Positions 27,107-35,004 of a DNA stretch of 64,000 nt are shown piece after piece. The position numbers and the translations under genes are program-made. Origin of the DNA: CBDDLD01 sp965250025. Lineage in GTDB: Bacteria; Bacteroidota; Bacteroidia; Flavobacteriales; Flavobacteriaceae. Within the stretch, counting starts at the first letter, position 1, and the number at the start of each line of letters is the position of its first letter. The notes under the pieces are model-generated. The model did not search any database, was not told the DNA's origin, and was given only the letters and a program-made list of their open reading frames with translations. The DNA lies in contig OZ252283.1 of the NCBI GenBank assembly GCA_965250025.1, forward strand, positions 1,550,001-1,614,000. Reading direction: 5' to 3'.

Positions 27107-27526
27107 GTGATTGATGGTGTACCACAAGATAAAAAACTGATCCTATTTGATGGTGTGTGCAATTTATGCAACAGCAGCGTTTTGTATGTGATTAAACGTG
27201 ACAAAAACAATCGGTTTTTATTTGCACCGTTGCAAAGTGACATCGGTAAGAAAGTCATAACTACTTATGGCATAGACACCAATAAAATAGACTCCATACT
27301 GCTATATGATCCTAAACATGGTGTGTCTTATAAATCTTCAGCGGCTATAGCCATCGCAAGGCATTTGAACTTTCCTGTCAATGCCCTGATCGTATTTAAA
27401 ATCATTCCGGCTTTTATAAGAAATTGGTTCTATGATTTTATAGCAAAGAACAGGTACAAATGGTATGGTAAAAAGGACGCTTGTATGATACCCACACCGG
27501 AGTTAAAATCTAAGTTTTTGGCATAA
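27107..27526 (+). CDS. DCC-family (DUF393) thiol-disulfide oxidoreductase-like protein
   Basis: A 139-residue member of the DCC family, named after the conserved Asp and two Cys in LFDGVCNLCNSS (Asp-x3-Cys-x2-Cys spacing). The fold resembles thioredoxin, and a disulfide exchange role is assumed for the family. No ATG precedes the motif in frame; GTG 27107 is the only reasonable start. It follows the TPR regulator by 23 bases. Confidence 0.87.
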   Translation: MIDGVPQDKKLILFDGVCNLCNSSVLYVIKRDKNNRFLFAPLQSDIGKKVITTYGIDTNKIDSILLYDPKHGVSYKSSAAIAIARHLNFPVNALIVFKIIPAFIRNWFYDFIAKNRYKWYGKKDACMIPTPELKSKFLA

Positions 27527-27529
27527 AAA

Positions 27530-27551
27530 AAGCCCTATGGCACTAGGGCTT
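27530..27551 (-). terminator. Hairpin after the DCC-family gene, U-tract on the minus strand
   Basis: The arms AAGCCCT and AGGGCTT form a stable stem right after the stop. On the plus strand it is followed by GAGTAAG, not a T run, while on the minus strand it is followed by seven T. As a terminator it therefore suits transcription from the right, although the genes on both sides are plus-strand; on the plus strand it may only protect a 3' end. Confidence 0.4.
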
Positions 27552-27742
27552 GAGTAAGTTTAACAACTAACTTAAAACTAATTTTAACCTAAACAAAATT
27601 TGTATTCAATTCATTATTGAGGGAGCTATTGAATTGATTAATAGCACTTTATTTTGTTATGTCAAATGTACCCAAAGCATCTCTTGTGGACTAAAAATAT
27701 CGTTCTAAAGGGCTAAATTCTTGATTAAGAAAACACAAATGC

Positions 27743-27847
27743 AAAAAACATCTATGAGATGCATCATTGAGTAACCTAATCGAGTAAACTTACTTATAGA
27801 ATCCTTTCACTAAATGAAACACACATATCACTCATTAGATGTTTTTT
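27743..27847. repeat. Inverted repeat with 16/17-base arms
   Basis: Arm one (27743-27758) and the reverse complement of arm two (27831-27847) agree except for one extra A. The arms enclose about 72 bases. The right arm ends in a run of T on the plus strand, so a transcribed structure with a terminator-like end is possible. It could equally be an operator for the gene at 27895. Confidence 0.5.
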
Positions 27848-27864
27848 TCCTTGCAGCACTACTT

Positions 27865-27872
27865 TAGTTTTG
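27865..27872 (+). promoter_or_regulatory. -7 promoter box (TAGTTTTG) of the DUF4139 gene
   Basis: A TAnnTTTG match 22 bases before ATG 27895. Confidence 0.5.
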
Positions 27873-27894
27873 AAAGTATAAAAACAAAAACACT

Positions 27895-29955
27895 ATGACT
27901 CCACTTATCAATTCAAAAACTTTTAAGGTACTATTTTTAGGTCTTTTTTTATCTCATATTTTATATGCTTATCAGCAACCAAGCAAGATTGAAAATGTAA
28001 CTGTATATCTTGACGGTGCAGAAATCACAAGAACTTCAAAGGTTTTTGTTAAACCTGGTAAATCGGAAATCAACTTCAGTAATTTATCCCCTTATATTGA
28101 TGAGAGCAGTATACAGATATCAGGATTAAAAGACGCTTCAATATTGTCTATTAAGTATGGGATAAACTATTTATCCAAACAAGAACAGAACGATTCTATT
28201 AAAGCATTACAACAAGAAGTAAAAAAGATCAACTTGAAAATCTTGGATCAATACAACTTTATTTCGGGATATGAAGAAGAATTAAGCCTCATACAAAACA
28301 ATAAACGCTTGGGTAACGAGACGGAAGTGGTAAGTCTTGAAAAATTGAAAGCTTTTGCCGAGTATTACAGATCCCGCATCACTGAAATCAAAAAGCAGAT
28401 CAATAATGCTAAAAATGAAATAACACTCCATGAGCAAGATGTAGCAAACTTAAACAAACAGCTTACTGAATTAAACATCAATGATAAAGAACAAACAGGT
28501 GAAATACAGCTAAAACTACATAGTGATAGCAATGAAAGCTTACAGCTGGTTATGACTTACAATGTTAGTAATGCAGGATGGTTTCCTGTATACGATATAA
28601 AAGCAGAAAAAATAAACAAACCTATAGGTTTAGAATACAAAGCACATATCTTTCAAAATTCTGGTTGTAACTGGGACAATGTTAAACTAACACTATCTAC
28701 AGGAGACCCTAATACCAATAATGTAAAACCCTCGGTTAATCCTAAATTTTTAAATTTTATCAATTCCTACAGTCATTATAGTCCAAACCGTGCTACCCGA
28801 AGTTATAATTATAAATACAATCCATTAGTAAAAACGGTATCTGGTGTTGTAACCGCTTCTTATGACGGGTTACCATTGCCAGGTGTTAATGTAATAATAA
28901 AAGGCACCTCGAATGGCACACAGACTGACTTTGACGGGCGCTATTCTATTAAAGTTAATAATGGCGAACAGCTTATCTACTCTTTTGTAGGAATGAAAAC
29001 CGAAGAATTGCCTATACACTCCAGCCTCATGAATGTAAGTATGGATGAGGACCTGCAACAACTTGAAGAAGTTGTTGTCGTGGGCTACTCTAAAAAGCGT
29101 GAAAAACACAGTAGCGCTTCGGTATCGGTTAGAGGCTCGAGTGCCATGAATAGTTCAAAAGAATCGCTTTATATTATTGATGGTAAAATTGTTGATCAAA
29201 ACGCCTTCAGGTCAATAAATCCAGACGATATCGCAACTTATAATGTTTTAAAAAATGGACAAGCGGTTAATATCTATGGCAACAGAGCTTCTAATGGCGC
29301 AATAGTAATTACTACAAAAAACAAAAATGGTATCGTTGTGGATAAAGGCATTACCAATACACAGTTTAAAATTGAAGACGTCTACTCCATTCCTTCTGAT
29401 GGCGATATTACGGTAATCGAAATTGACAGTTATAGCTTAAGCGCAAAATATAAGTATTTCAGTGCTCCAATTTTAAATGAAAATGTATTTTTAACAGCAA
29501 CAATCAGTGATTGGGAGCAGCTCAATTTACTACCGGCAGAAGCTAATGTGTACTTTGAAGGCAGTTACTCAGGGAAAACCAATATAAACCCAATGGCCAT
29601 AAGCGAAGATCTTGTCATCTCTCTTGGTGTGGATCCCAATATCGTAGTCTCCAGAACTCAAACTAATGATTACAAGAAAAATACCTTTATTGGAAACAAT
29701 AAAGTGATCTATAAAGATTATGAGATTAAGCTTAAAAACAATAAAAACAGTAAAATCAATATTAGTATTGTAGACAGGATACCAATAAGCCAGAACAGAG
29801 CCATAAAAGTAGACGATATCGATTATGGAGCATCTACATATGATGATGATAAGCAAATTTTAAAATGGGATATTGATCTTGACTCTAATACCTCTAAAAC
29901 ACTTAATTTTTCCTATTCAGTAAAATATCCAAAGCAGAAACGTATTAACATTTAA
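27895..29955 (+). CDS. DUF4140/DUF4139 (MuiA-type) protein with embedded CarboxypepD-reg and TonB-plug-like segment
   Basis: A 686-residue secreted protein. After a signal peptide comes a DUF4140 domain (VTVYLDGAEITRTS), a coiled coil (about 100-200), and the first part of DUF4139 (about 205-300). An insertion follows: a CarboxypepD-regulatory-like domain (about 312-385, SGVVTASYDGLPLPGVNVIIKG), the EEVVVVGYS linker, and a fragment like the plug of SusC-type receptors (about 405-480, LYIIDGKIVD to ASNGAIVITTK). DUF4139 then resumes to the end. The plug-like part has no barrel. The protein may bind TonB-system or outer-membrane partners; its function is unknown. Confidence 0.85.
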   Translation: MTPLINSKTFKVLFLGLFLSHILYAYQQPSKIENVTVYLDGAEITRTSKVFVKPGKSEINFSNLSPYIDESSIQISGLKDASILSIKYGINYLSKQEQNDSIKALQQEVKKINLKILDQYNFISGYEEELSLIQNNKRLGNETEVVSLEKLKAFAEYYRSRITEIKKQINNAKNEITLHEQDVANLNKQLTELNINDKEQTGEIQLKLHSDSNESLQLVMTYNVSNAGWFPVYDIKAEKINKPIGLEYKAHIFQNSGCNWDNVKLTLSTGDPNTNNVKPSVNPKFLNFINSYSHYSPNRATRSYNYKYNPLVKTVSGVVTASYDGLPLPGVNVIIKGTSNGTQTDFDGRYSIKVNNGEQLIYSFVGMKTEELPIHSSLMNVSMDEDLQQLEEVVVVGYSKKREKHSSASVSVRGSSAMNSSKESLYIIDGKIVDQNAFRSINPDDIATYNVLKNGQAVNIYGNRASNGAIVITTKNKNGIVVDKGITNTQFKIEDVYSIPSDGDITVIEIDSYSLSAKYKYFSAPILNENVFLTATISDWEQLNLLPAEANVYFEGSYSGKTNINPMAISEDLVISLGVDPNIVVSRTQTNDYKKNTFIGNNKVIYKDYEIKLKNNKNSKINISIVDRIPISQNRAIKVDDIDYGASTYDDDKQILKWDIDLDSNTSKTLNFSYSVKYPKQKRINI

Positions 29956-30082
29956 CTCATCCAATGGGTCATTTCACTCATTAAACTAAAGCAATAACTC
30001 AATATTGGTTTTATGGTATGCGCAATCGTTTTAACTTAGAATTGAGTTTTTTAAGTTAATGGTTTTAAGCTTAGTATGTACT

Positions 30083-30228
30083 AAACCTCAAAGCTGGATT
30101 ATGTTAGTTTGACCCTGCCTTCCGTTAGGTAGGAATGAATCAAATTCTTGATATGGTGAAAGTCTAACGCTATGTTAGGTATCAGAAGATGATAGACGGA
30201 AAAATCTGGTTTTGAGGTTTTTTATTTT
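30083..30228 (+). ncRNA. Candidate structured small RNA with long closing helix
   Basis: Positions 30083-30100 pair with 30203-30220 in a continuous 18-base-pair helix (4 G-U pairs), followed by a T-rich tail (TTTATTTT). Inside are a CCTGCC/GGTAGG hairpin (30114-30133), a small TCAA/TTGA stem (30140-30151) and a TATC/GATA stem (30180-30194); GTTAG/CTAAC (30103-30107 with 30164-30168) could close a multibranch. There is no open frame here. The strand is set by the T tail. It could be a 6S-like RNA or another Flavobacteria-specific RNA; I cannot assign a family. Its tail runs into the end of the convergent QEGLA gene. Confidence 0.55.
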
Positions 30229-31379
30229 AAGCTCTTTAAAATGAAATCGAGGTTTTCATTTTTATTATCATTTGAGAGATAAGCATCGGTATAAAATTTA
30301 GCAGGAATGGCCAACCCTTTAGTTGTAAGTTTATTGATAGTATCTATGTAATCTATACTGACTTTACCGGTAAGTAGAACGCCAAGATCTTTTCCTGCTT
30401 TAGCGTATTTATATACATTTCTTAAGCCCGACAAATACAAATGATCTTTGGTAAAACCGCCGCCGCGGTGCACTCGTAGCGAAATAGAAAAGGCCTTATC
30501 GCGGTTTAATTTATACTGACTGTGCAAAAGATCAAAGGTATCTGCAAAAGCATAACCTTTAGCTAAACTATCTACTGCAATAACTCTGAAAGACAACTCT
30601 CGTAGGCGTTGCAAGGTCAGACAACCGCTCATAAATTCTGAATATACGGCTAAGCCTTCCTGAGTTTCTACATTATTAGGGAAACCATTTGAAAACACTT
30701 TCACAGGTTGCTCTAAAGCATTAAAAGTAGTCACCATGTGTACTCCAATCTCATGATTGGATAATACTTTCAATTGATTTTTACTGTATTTATGATTTTT
30801 GCGTAATACTAAGGTCTGTGTATTGTTAAGCACCATCGCTGCTGCCGACAAATGTGTAGACATCTTAATGTTATATTTAAAATCATAACGTTTAGAAAAG
30901 TCTTCAAAATAAGCTTTAGCATCATGCACATCGTATAACGGTAAAAGGTCTTCGTCAAATTCAGAATCGTCAAACCGCAGGATGAATTTTGCATTTTCAA
31001 TATCTTTTTCTGTTGGTGTACCGAAGCTCTTTAGACTATTATAATAGAACTTACGCCCCTTTCCTATAGTTTCAATACACTCAATTAACCCGGAATACTC
31101 ATAAATAATATCTTCATAGAGTTGTCTGATGGCATCATCTTCAATACGCTCTAAGCGTTGTGAAAAGAATAAACGATGAAGCTTATAGCCATTGAATTTA
31201 ATCTTCGGATATCGAAATACCGGGTCGTACTTATATTTTGATGAGAAAAATTGCTTCTTCTCATTTTCAATATTAATCGGATTGATATAATTCAATAATT
31301 CAATATTTCTAACTAACCGGTTAAGATTAGCATCAATATCAAACAAGTTCTGAAATTCATCAGTAGTTTTTATCATCAT
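30222..31379 (-). CDS. DUF1704 / QEGLA-motif metallopeptidase-like protein
   Basis: A 385-residue protein of the family often labelled flavohemoglobin expression-modulating QEGLA motif protein. It has the zinc-peptidase motif His209-Glu210-x3-His214 (NHEIGVH) and TQEGLAVYSE (QEGLA at 240-244), the same core as the eukaryotic MATCAP tyrosine carboxypeptidases of DUF1704. A peptidase or deconjugating role is therefore plausible; the haemoglobin label is not supported by anything here. It is the last gene of a four-gene operon, and its ATG overlaps the previous stop by one base. Confidence 0.85.
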   Translation of the reverse strand: MMIKTTDEFQNLFDIDANLNRLVRNIELLNYINPINIENEKKQFFSSKYKYDPVFRYPKIKFNGYKLHRLFFSQRLERIEDDAIRQLYEDIIYEYSGLIECIETIGKGRKFYYNSLKSFGTPTEKDIENAKFILRFDDSEFDEDLLPLYDVHDAKAYFEDFSKRYDFKYNIKMSTHLSAAAMVLNNTQTLVLRKNHKYSKNQLKVLSNHEIGVHMVTTFNALEQPVKVFSNGFPNNVETQEGLAVYSEFMSGCLTLQRLRELSFRVIAVDSLAKGYAFADTFDLLHSQYKLNRDKAFSISLRVHRGGGFTKDHLYLSGLRNVYKYAKAGKDLGVLLTGKVSIDYIDTINKLTTKGLAIPAKFYTDAYLSNDNKNENLDFILKSLK

Positions 31380-32209
31380 TACTTTGAAAACATATTATAA
31401 AACGCTTTAGCATGCTCAGGAACATCAATTTGCAATCCACGGGCAACAGCATCTACAACTTCAGGATATATAATCTGATGGTACTCATCACAATAGACTT
31501 TAGCGATTTCGGTAGCAAGCACTAAAGTATTATCGAAATTATTGGTAATATACCTTAAAAAATAACCATTGCCCTGAAAGGTATCATTTATCGCAGCCGT
31601 TTGCTTTATGCCGTTAGGCAATGAAAGTTGTTCTAAGCGTTGTCGCCAGGATTCAACAACACCCCCAAAGCGATCATTATCTATATTTGAGGTTCCTAAA
31701 TTCCATGTTGGTACTTCCCTATCCCAGCGTTGCCAGTTATAGCTGTGCATATCATAGACAATACATACGTTATGAATGGCCTCCAGTTTTTGGATAAGGG
31801 CATGCACTACAGTGTAAAAGTTAGCGTGTTTTTCTAAACTCTTTTGCTTTTCATATTCAGGTAGAGGTGCTTTCCAAAGCTGTTTTCCCCATGCAGTATC
31901 AAATACAGCATCTTCCGGAAAGCGATTAAGATCATATTCAAATCTAGAGTCCATACCAGCAATTACAATTGGATGCGATGCTATCATACGCTTGGTCTCA
32001 GGATCTTCTTCATACCAACGATCGTATTCGGTATGTAAACAATTGTCCCATAATGAAGTTCTGAATTGATGCCCATCATGTACAGCACCACACACATAAT
32101 GTACATAATCGTCTATTTTAATGGTAAAAGAATAATCGTCTGCTACAGCATGGAAAGGAATTTGCGCATCGATATTTTTAATGATAGCCTCAACAGAAAG
32201 TTTTTCCAT
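31379..32209 (-). CDS. N-formylglutamate amidohydrolase-like enzyme
   Basis: A 276-residue protein of the N-formylglutamate amidohydrolase family (FGase): GMDSRFEYDLNRFPE with the characteristic Asn-Arg, IVYDMHSYNWQR with the metal-binding Asp-x-His, and a late LATEIAKVYCDE. The classical enzyme hydrolyses N-formylglutamate at the end of histidine breakdown, but no hut genes are nearby. The operon context (ATP-grasp ligase, QEGLA peptidase) suggests it hydrolyses some other amide. It sits 4 bases after the TerB-like gene and overlaps the QEGLA gene by one base. Confidence 0.85.
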   Translation of the reverse strand: MEKLSVEAIIKNIDAQIPFHAVADDYSFTIKIDDYVHYVCGAVHDGHQFRTSLWDNCLHTEYDRWYEEDPETKRMIASHPIVIAGMDSRFEYDLNRFPEDAVFDTAWGKQLWKAPLPEYEKQKSLEKHANFYTVVHALIQKLEAIHNVCIVYDMHSYNWQRWDREVPTWNLGTSNIDNDRFGGVVESWRQRLEQLSLPNGIKQTAAINDTFQGNGYFLRYITNNFDNTLVLATEIAKVYCDEYHQIIYPEVVDAVARGLQIDVPEHAKAFYNMFSK

Positions 32210-32213
32210 ACGC

Positions 32214-32543
32214 TTATTTAAAAATTCGTTTTAAAAACAGCATCATATTTTGCTCAGTGACATCAAAATCACCATCAGAAAAGAACAATGCCCTGATGTC
32301 TTCTAATAACAAATCAATATCTTCATTGGTGTAATTGTGTTGTTTTAAACCAACTAAGATTTTCTGAATACTTTGGTAATCATTGTCCAGATCAAATTCG
32401 TCATGTATCTCCTGAAAAGTATTCATGTCCACTTTAGAAATGATAATATTACGCTCTTTATTTGATTCTTTGAAGTCTGAATGTGCAGCATATAACAAAA
32501 TATAAGCTACCAATTCGTCGCGGGTCCAATTTATATTAAACAT
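32214..32543 (-). CDS. Small TerB-like protein
   Basis: A 109-residue all-helical acidic protein. The two halves (LVAYILLYAAHSD, and LLEDIRALFFSDGDFDVTEQ) carry the acidic helix-turn pattern of TerB/tellurite-resistance-like domains, which can bind divalent metal. No other tellurite genes are here. It lies between the ATP-grasp gene (5 bases) and the amidohydrolase gene (4 bases), so it belongs to the same pathway. The TerB label is a weak resemblance. Confidence 0.6.
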   Translation of the reverse strand: MFNINWTRDELVAYILLYAAHSDFKESNKERNIIISKVDMNTFQEIHDEFDLDNDYQSIQKILVGLKQHNYTNEDIDLLLEDIRALFFSDGDFDVTEQNMMLFLKRIFK

Positions 32544-32548
32544 AATGA

Positions 32549-33586
32549 TTAAGCTTCTTCCACAGTTTTACGAAGTCGGGTACGTCTATCAAAAGCCTGG
32601 AGTTTATCTAAAACTTTACTTTCTAAGAAATCAATAACTTTTTCTTCAACTTTAACTTTTGGTTTGTATACTTTGTTAATGTATGTGATACCTCCAGGTG
32701 ACATGACATTAACTTCAACCAGTTTTCCGCCAATAACATCGATACCTACAAAATATAAGCCGTCATTAACTAATTTAGGTCCAATTTGTTTACACAAGGC
32801 CTTCTCTACTTTGGTTAATGAATGACGCTGTACACTTCCGCCAGCAGTAACATTAGAACGGTGATCGTCTTTACCGGGAACGCGCTTCATTGCTCCTACA
32901 GGCTCACCATTTAATAATAAGATTCTAACATCACCCTCATCGGCACCTTCAATATAATCCTGTAAGATCACATAATTGCTTGAACCATCATTGTTAGTGA
33001 TGTAAAAATCTAACAAGGAATTGATATTACTCATGGCTGATTTTTCGATCAAAATAACGCCAGAGCCACCAAAACCGTTTAATGGTTTGATGATCATTTT
33101 GTCAGCTTTTGATTCTCTAATCTGTTGAATGAGGTATCTTTTATTTTTAGAAACATGCGTATTGGGTATAATATTGCTATGGGCATCTCCAAATGCTGCC
33201 GTATATAGTTTATTATTGGCTTCTCGCATACCTTCAAGCGAGTTAACAATAAACACATCATCTTTAACAGAATCTAAAAAGTTGAGCATAATGGGATCCA
33301 AAGGTGGATTAGCTCTGAAGAAAATAGCATCAAAACCTGCCAATGGCAGCATTTCTTCTCGTAGCTCAGCTTTTTTGTAAAAGGCTTTAAGACTACTTGG
33401 AACTTTATCCATACGCTTTATCACATTGCAAAACGCATTAGTAACACTATCTCTTATCGTAAGATTTGCTGGCGTGCACATAGCCACACCATGGCCACGC
33501 TTGGCGCATTCTTTTATCAATGCCAAACTTGTGTCGTTTTCAGCATCAATACTCTCCCATGGATACATTATAAAACAAATGTTCAT
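32549..33586 (-). CDS. Glutathione synthetase-like ATP-grasp ligase
   Basis: A 345-residue ATP-grasp enzyme resembling prokaryotic GshB: N-terminal ICFIMYPWESID, the ATP-binding KPLNGFGGSGV, EGADEGDVRILLLNGEPVGA, and the metal-site EVNVMSPGG. Such enzymes join a carboxylate to an amine with ATP. Because the window also encodes BshA (bacillithiol), true glutathione synthesis is not assured, and no gshA is adjacent. It is the first gene of a four-gene operon with TerB-like, FGase-like and QEGLA genes. The real substrate may be a peptide or a small metabolite. Confidence 0.87.
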   Translation of the reverse strand: MNICFIMYPWESIDAENDTSLALIKECAKRGHGVAMCTPANLTIRDSVTNAFCNVIKRMDKVPSSLKAFYKKAELREEMLPLAGFDAIFFRANPPLDPIMLNFLDSVKDDVFIVNSLEGMREANNKLYTAAFGDAHSNIIPNTHVSKNKRYLIQQIRESKADKMIIKPLNGFGGSGVILIEKSAMSNINSLLDFYITNNDGSSNYVILQDYIEGADEGDVRILLLNGEPVGAMKRVPGKDDHRSNVTAGGSVQRHSLTKVEKALCKQIGPKLVNDGLYFVGIDVIGGKLVEVNVMSPGGITYINKVYKPKVKVEEKVIDFLESKVLDKLQAFDRRTRLRKTVEEA

Positions 33587-33652
33587 CTATTTATAAATTA
33601 GTTGGTATTTACTTATTAATAAATGTAATAACTTTTGTTGATTATCTAAAAA

Positions 33653-34978
33653 TTATTTTACCTCATCATAATGATCGTCCCATTCTTGTGGATTTGGTTC
33701 ATGCAATTTGTCTACTGATTTAGCTACAAGCATAGATACAGTAGCATCTCCTGTAACATTAACCACGGTTCTGCACATATCTAGTGGACGGTCAACTGCA
33801 AAGATTAATGCCAAACCAATAGGTAATAATTCCGGAGGCAATCCGACAGATTCCAATACAATCACCAGCATTACCATACCTGCTCCGGGTACAGCAGCAC
33901 TTCCTATAGAAGCTAATAATGCCGTAAGTACTATAGTGATTTGATCTCCAAAAGTTAAATCCAAACCTAATGCCTGAAAAATAAATACGGCAGCTACAGC
34001 CTGATATAAACTGGTGCCATCCATGTTTATGGTTGCGCCTACCGGTAATACAAAACTAGACACTTCTTTATCTACCCCAATATGTTCCTCAACACGTTCC
34101 ATAGTTACCGGAAGTGTTGCCGCACTACTACTGGTAGAAAAGGCTAGTAATTGTGCAGGCGATATTCTACTTAAAAACCAAAACGGGTTCTTTTTGGCAA
34201 ACACAGAAACCAAAAAGCTATAAAATACGACCATAAGTATCAGCCCTAAAACAACAACGCCTGCATACTTCAATAACGCATAGAGAATATCAGGATCATC
34301 TGATGACACAACGACATTAGCCAATAATGCAAAAACAGCATAAGGTGCCGTAAGCATAATAAGGTCAACCATTTTTAGAACTACATCATTTAAGGAATCA
34401 AAAACATTCTTTAAGGGTTCTGCACGCTTTTCACCGATGAGTAATAACGATATTCCCAGAAATATGGAAAAGAAAATAACTTGTAACATCAGTTTATTAT
34501 TACTTAAAGCTGAAAAAGCATTGTCCGGTACCATGTCCTCTAAAAATTGCAAGGGACCGGAACTCATTTGCTTAGACGCTTCAGCTATTTTAGCTTTTAC
34601 ACTACTGTTTTCAGAATATGTTTTGGTAAGCTTAGCAATGGTATCTTCCGAAACACCATCACCAGGTTGCAGTGCATTAACCAAAACTAATCCAATAGAA
34701 ATTGCAATTACCGTAGTGACAATATAAATACCTACAGTTCGCAATCCTATATTCTTAAACTTGGAAATATCTTTAAGATCAGAAATACCCTTGATCAAAG
34801 AAGCTAATATTAAAGGAATGGCAATGAGTTTCAGTAATTTCACAAAAATACTCCCTAAAGGCTTTATCCAATCAGATACAAACCCTTTACCGCCATCGAT
34901 TTGTAGCATTATAAAACCGAATACTAAACCTAGTAGCATTCCTATTAATATCTTCCAGTGTAGTGCGAGTTTCTTCAT
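33653..34978 (-). CDS. Dicarboxylate/amino acid:cation symporter (DAACS family)
   Basis: A 441-residue inner-membrane transporter of the GltP/DctA family. It has eight or so membrane segments, the Ser-rich re-entrant loop (STSSSAATLPVTMERVEE) and the NMDGTSLYQ substrate/Na motif. It imports glutamate, aspartate or C4-dicarboxylates with H+ or Na+. It lies 26 bases downstream of the oligopeptidase gene on the same strand, which suits co-transcription: peptide breakdown and uptake of acidic products. Confidence 0.93.
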   Translation of the reverse strand: MKKLALHWKILIGMLLGLVFGFIMLQIDGGKGFVSDWIKPLGSIFVKLLKLIAIPLILASLIKGISDLKDISKFKNIGLRTVGIYIVTTVIAISIGLVLVNALQPGDGVSEDTIAKLTKTYSENSSVKAKIAEASKQMSSGPLQFLEDMVPDNAFSALSNNKLMLQVIFFSIFLGISLLLIGEKRAEPLKNVFDSLNDVVLKMVDLIMLTAPYAVFALLANVVVSSDDPDILYALLKYAGVVVLGLILMVVFYSFLVSVFAKKNPFWFLSRISPAQLLAFSTSSSAATLPVTMERVEEHIGVDKEVSSFVLPVGATINMDGTSLYQAVAAVFIFQALGLDLTFGDQITIVLTALLASIGSAAVPGAGMVMLVIVLESVGLPPELLPIGLALIFAVDRPLDMCRTVVNVTGDATVSMLVAKSVDKLHEPNPQEWDDHYDEVK

Positions 34979-35004
34979 AATCTATATAATGATGTTTGGA
35001 CCAA

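Larger units (their letters stand above)
27527..27894. other. 368-base intergenic region with inverted repeat
   Basis: No coding frame of interest was seen. It contains the hairpin at 27530-27551 and a long inverted repeat whose arms lie at 27743-27758 and 27831-27847, with a small TTTCA/TGAAA hairpin between them (about 27806-27820). The promoter box of the next gene is at 27865. Confidence 0.6.

Noticed and set aside
30083..30228. SRP (4.5S) RNA identity for the structured RNA
   Set aside because: The conserved SRP apical loop (GGAAGC-like symmetric motif) is absent and the fold is multibranched rather than a single hairpin.
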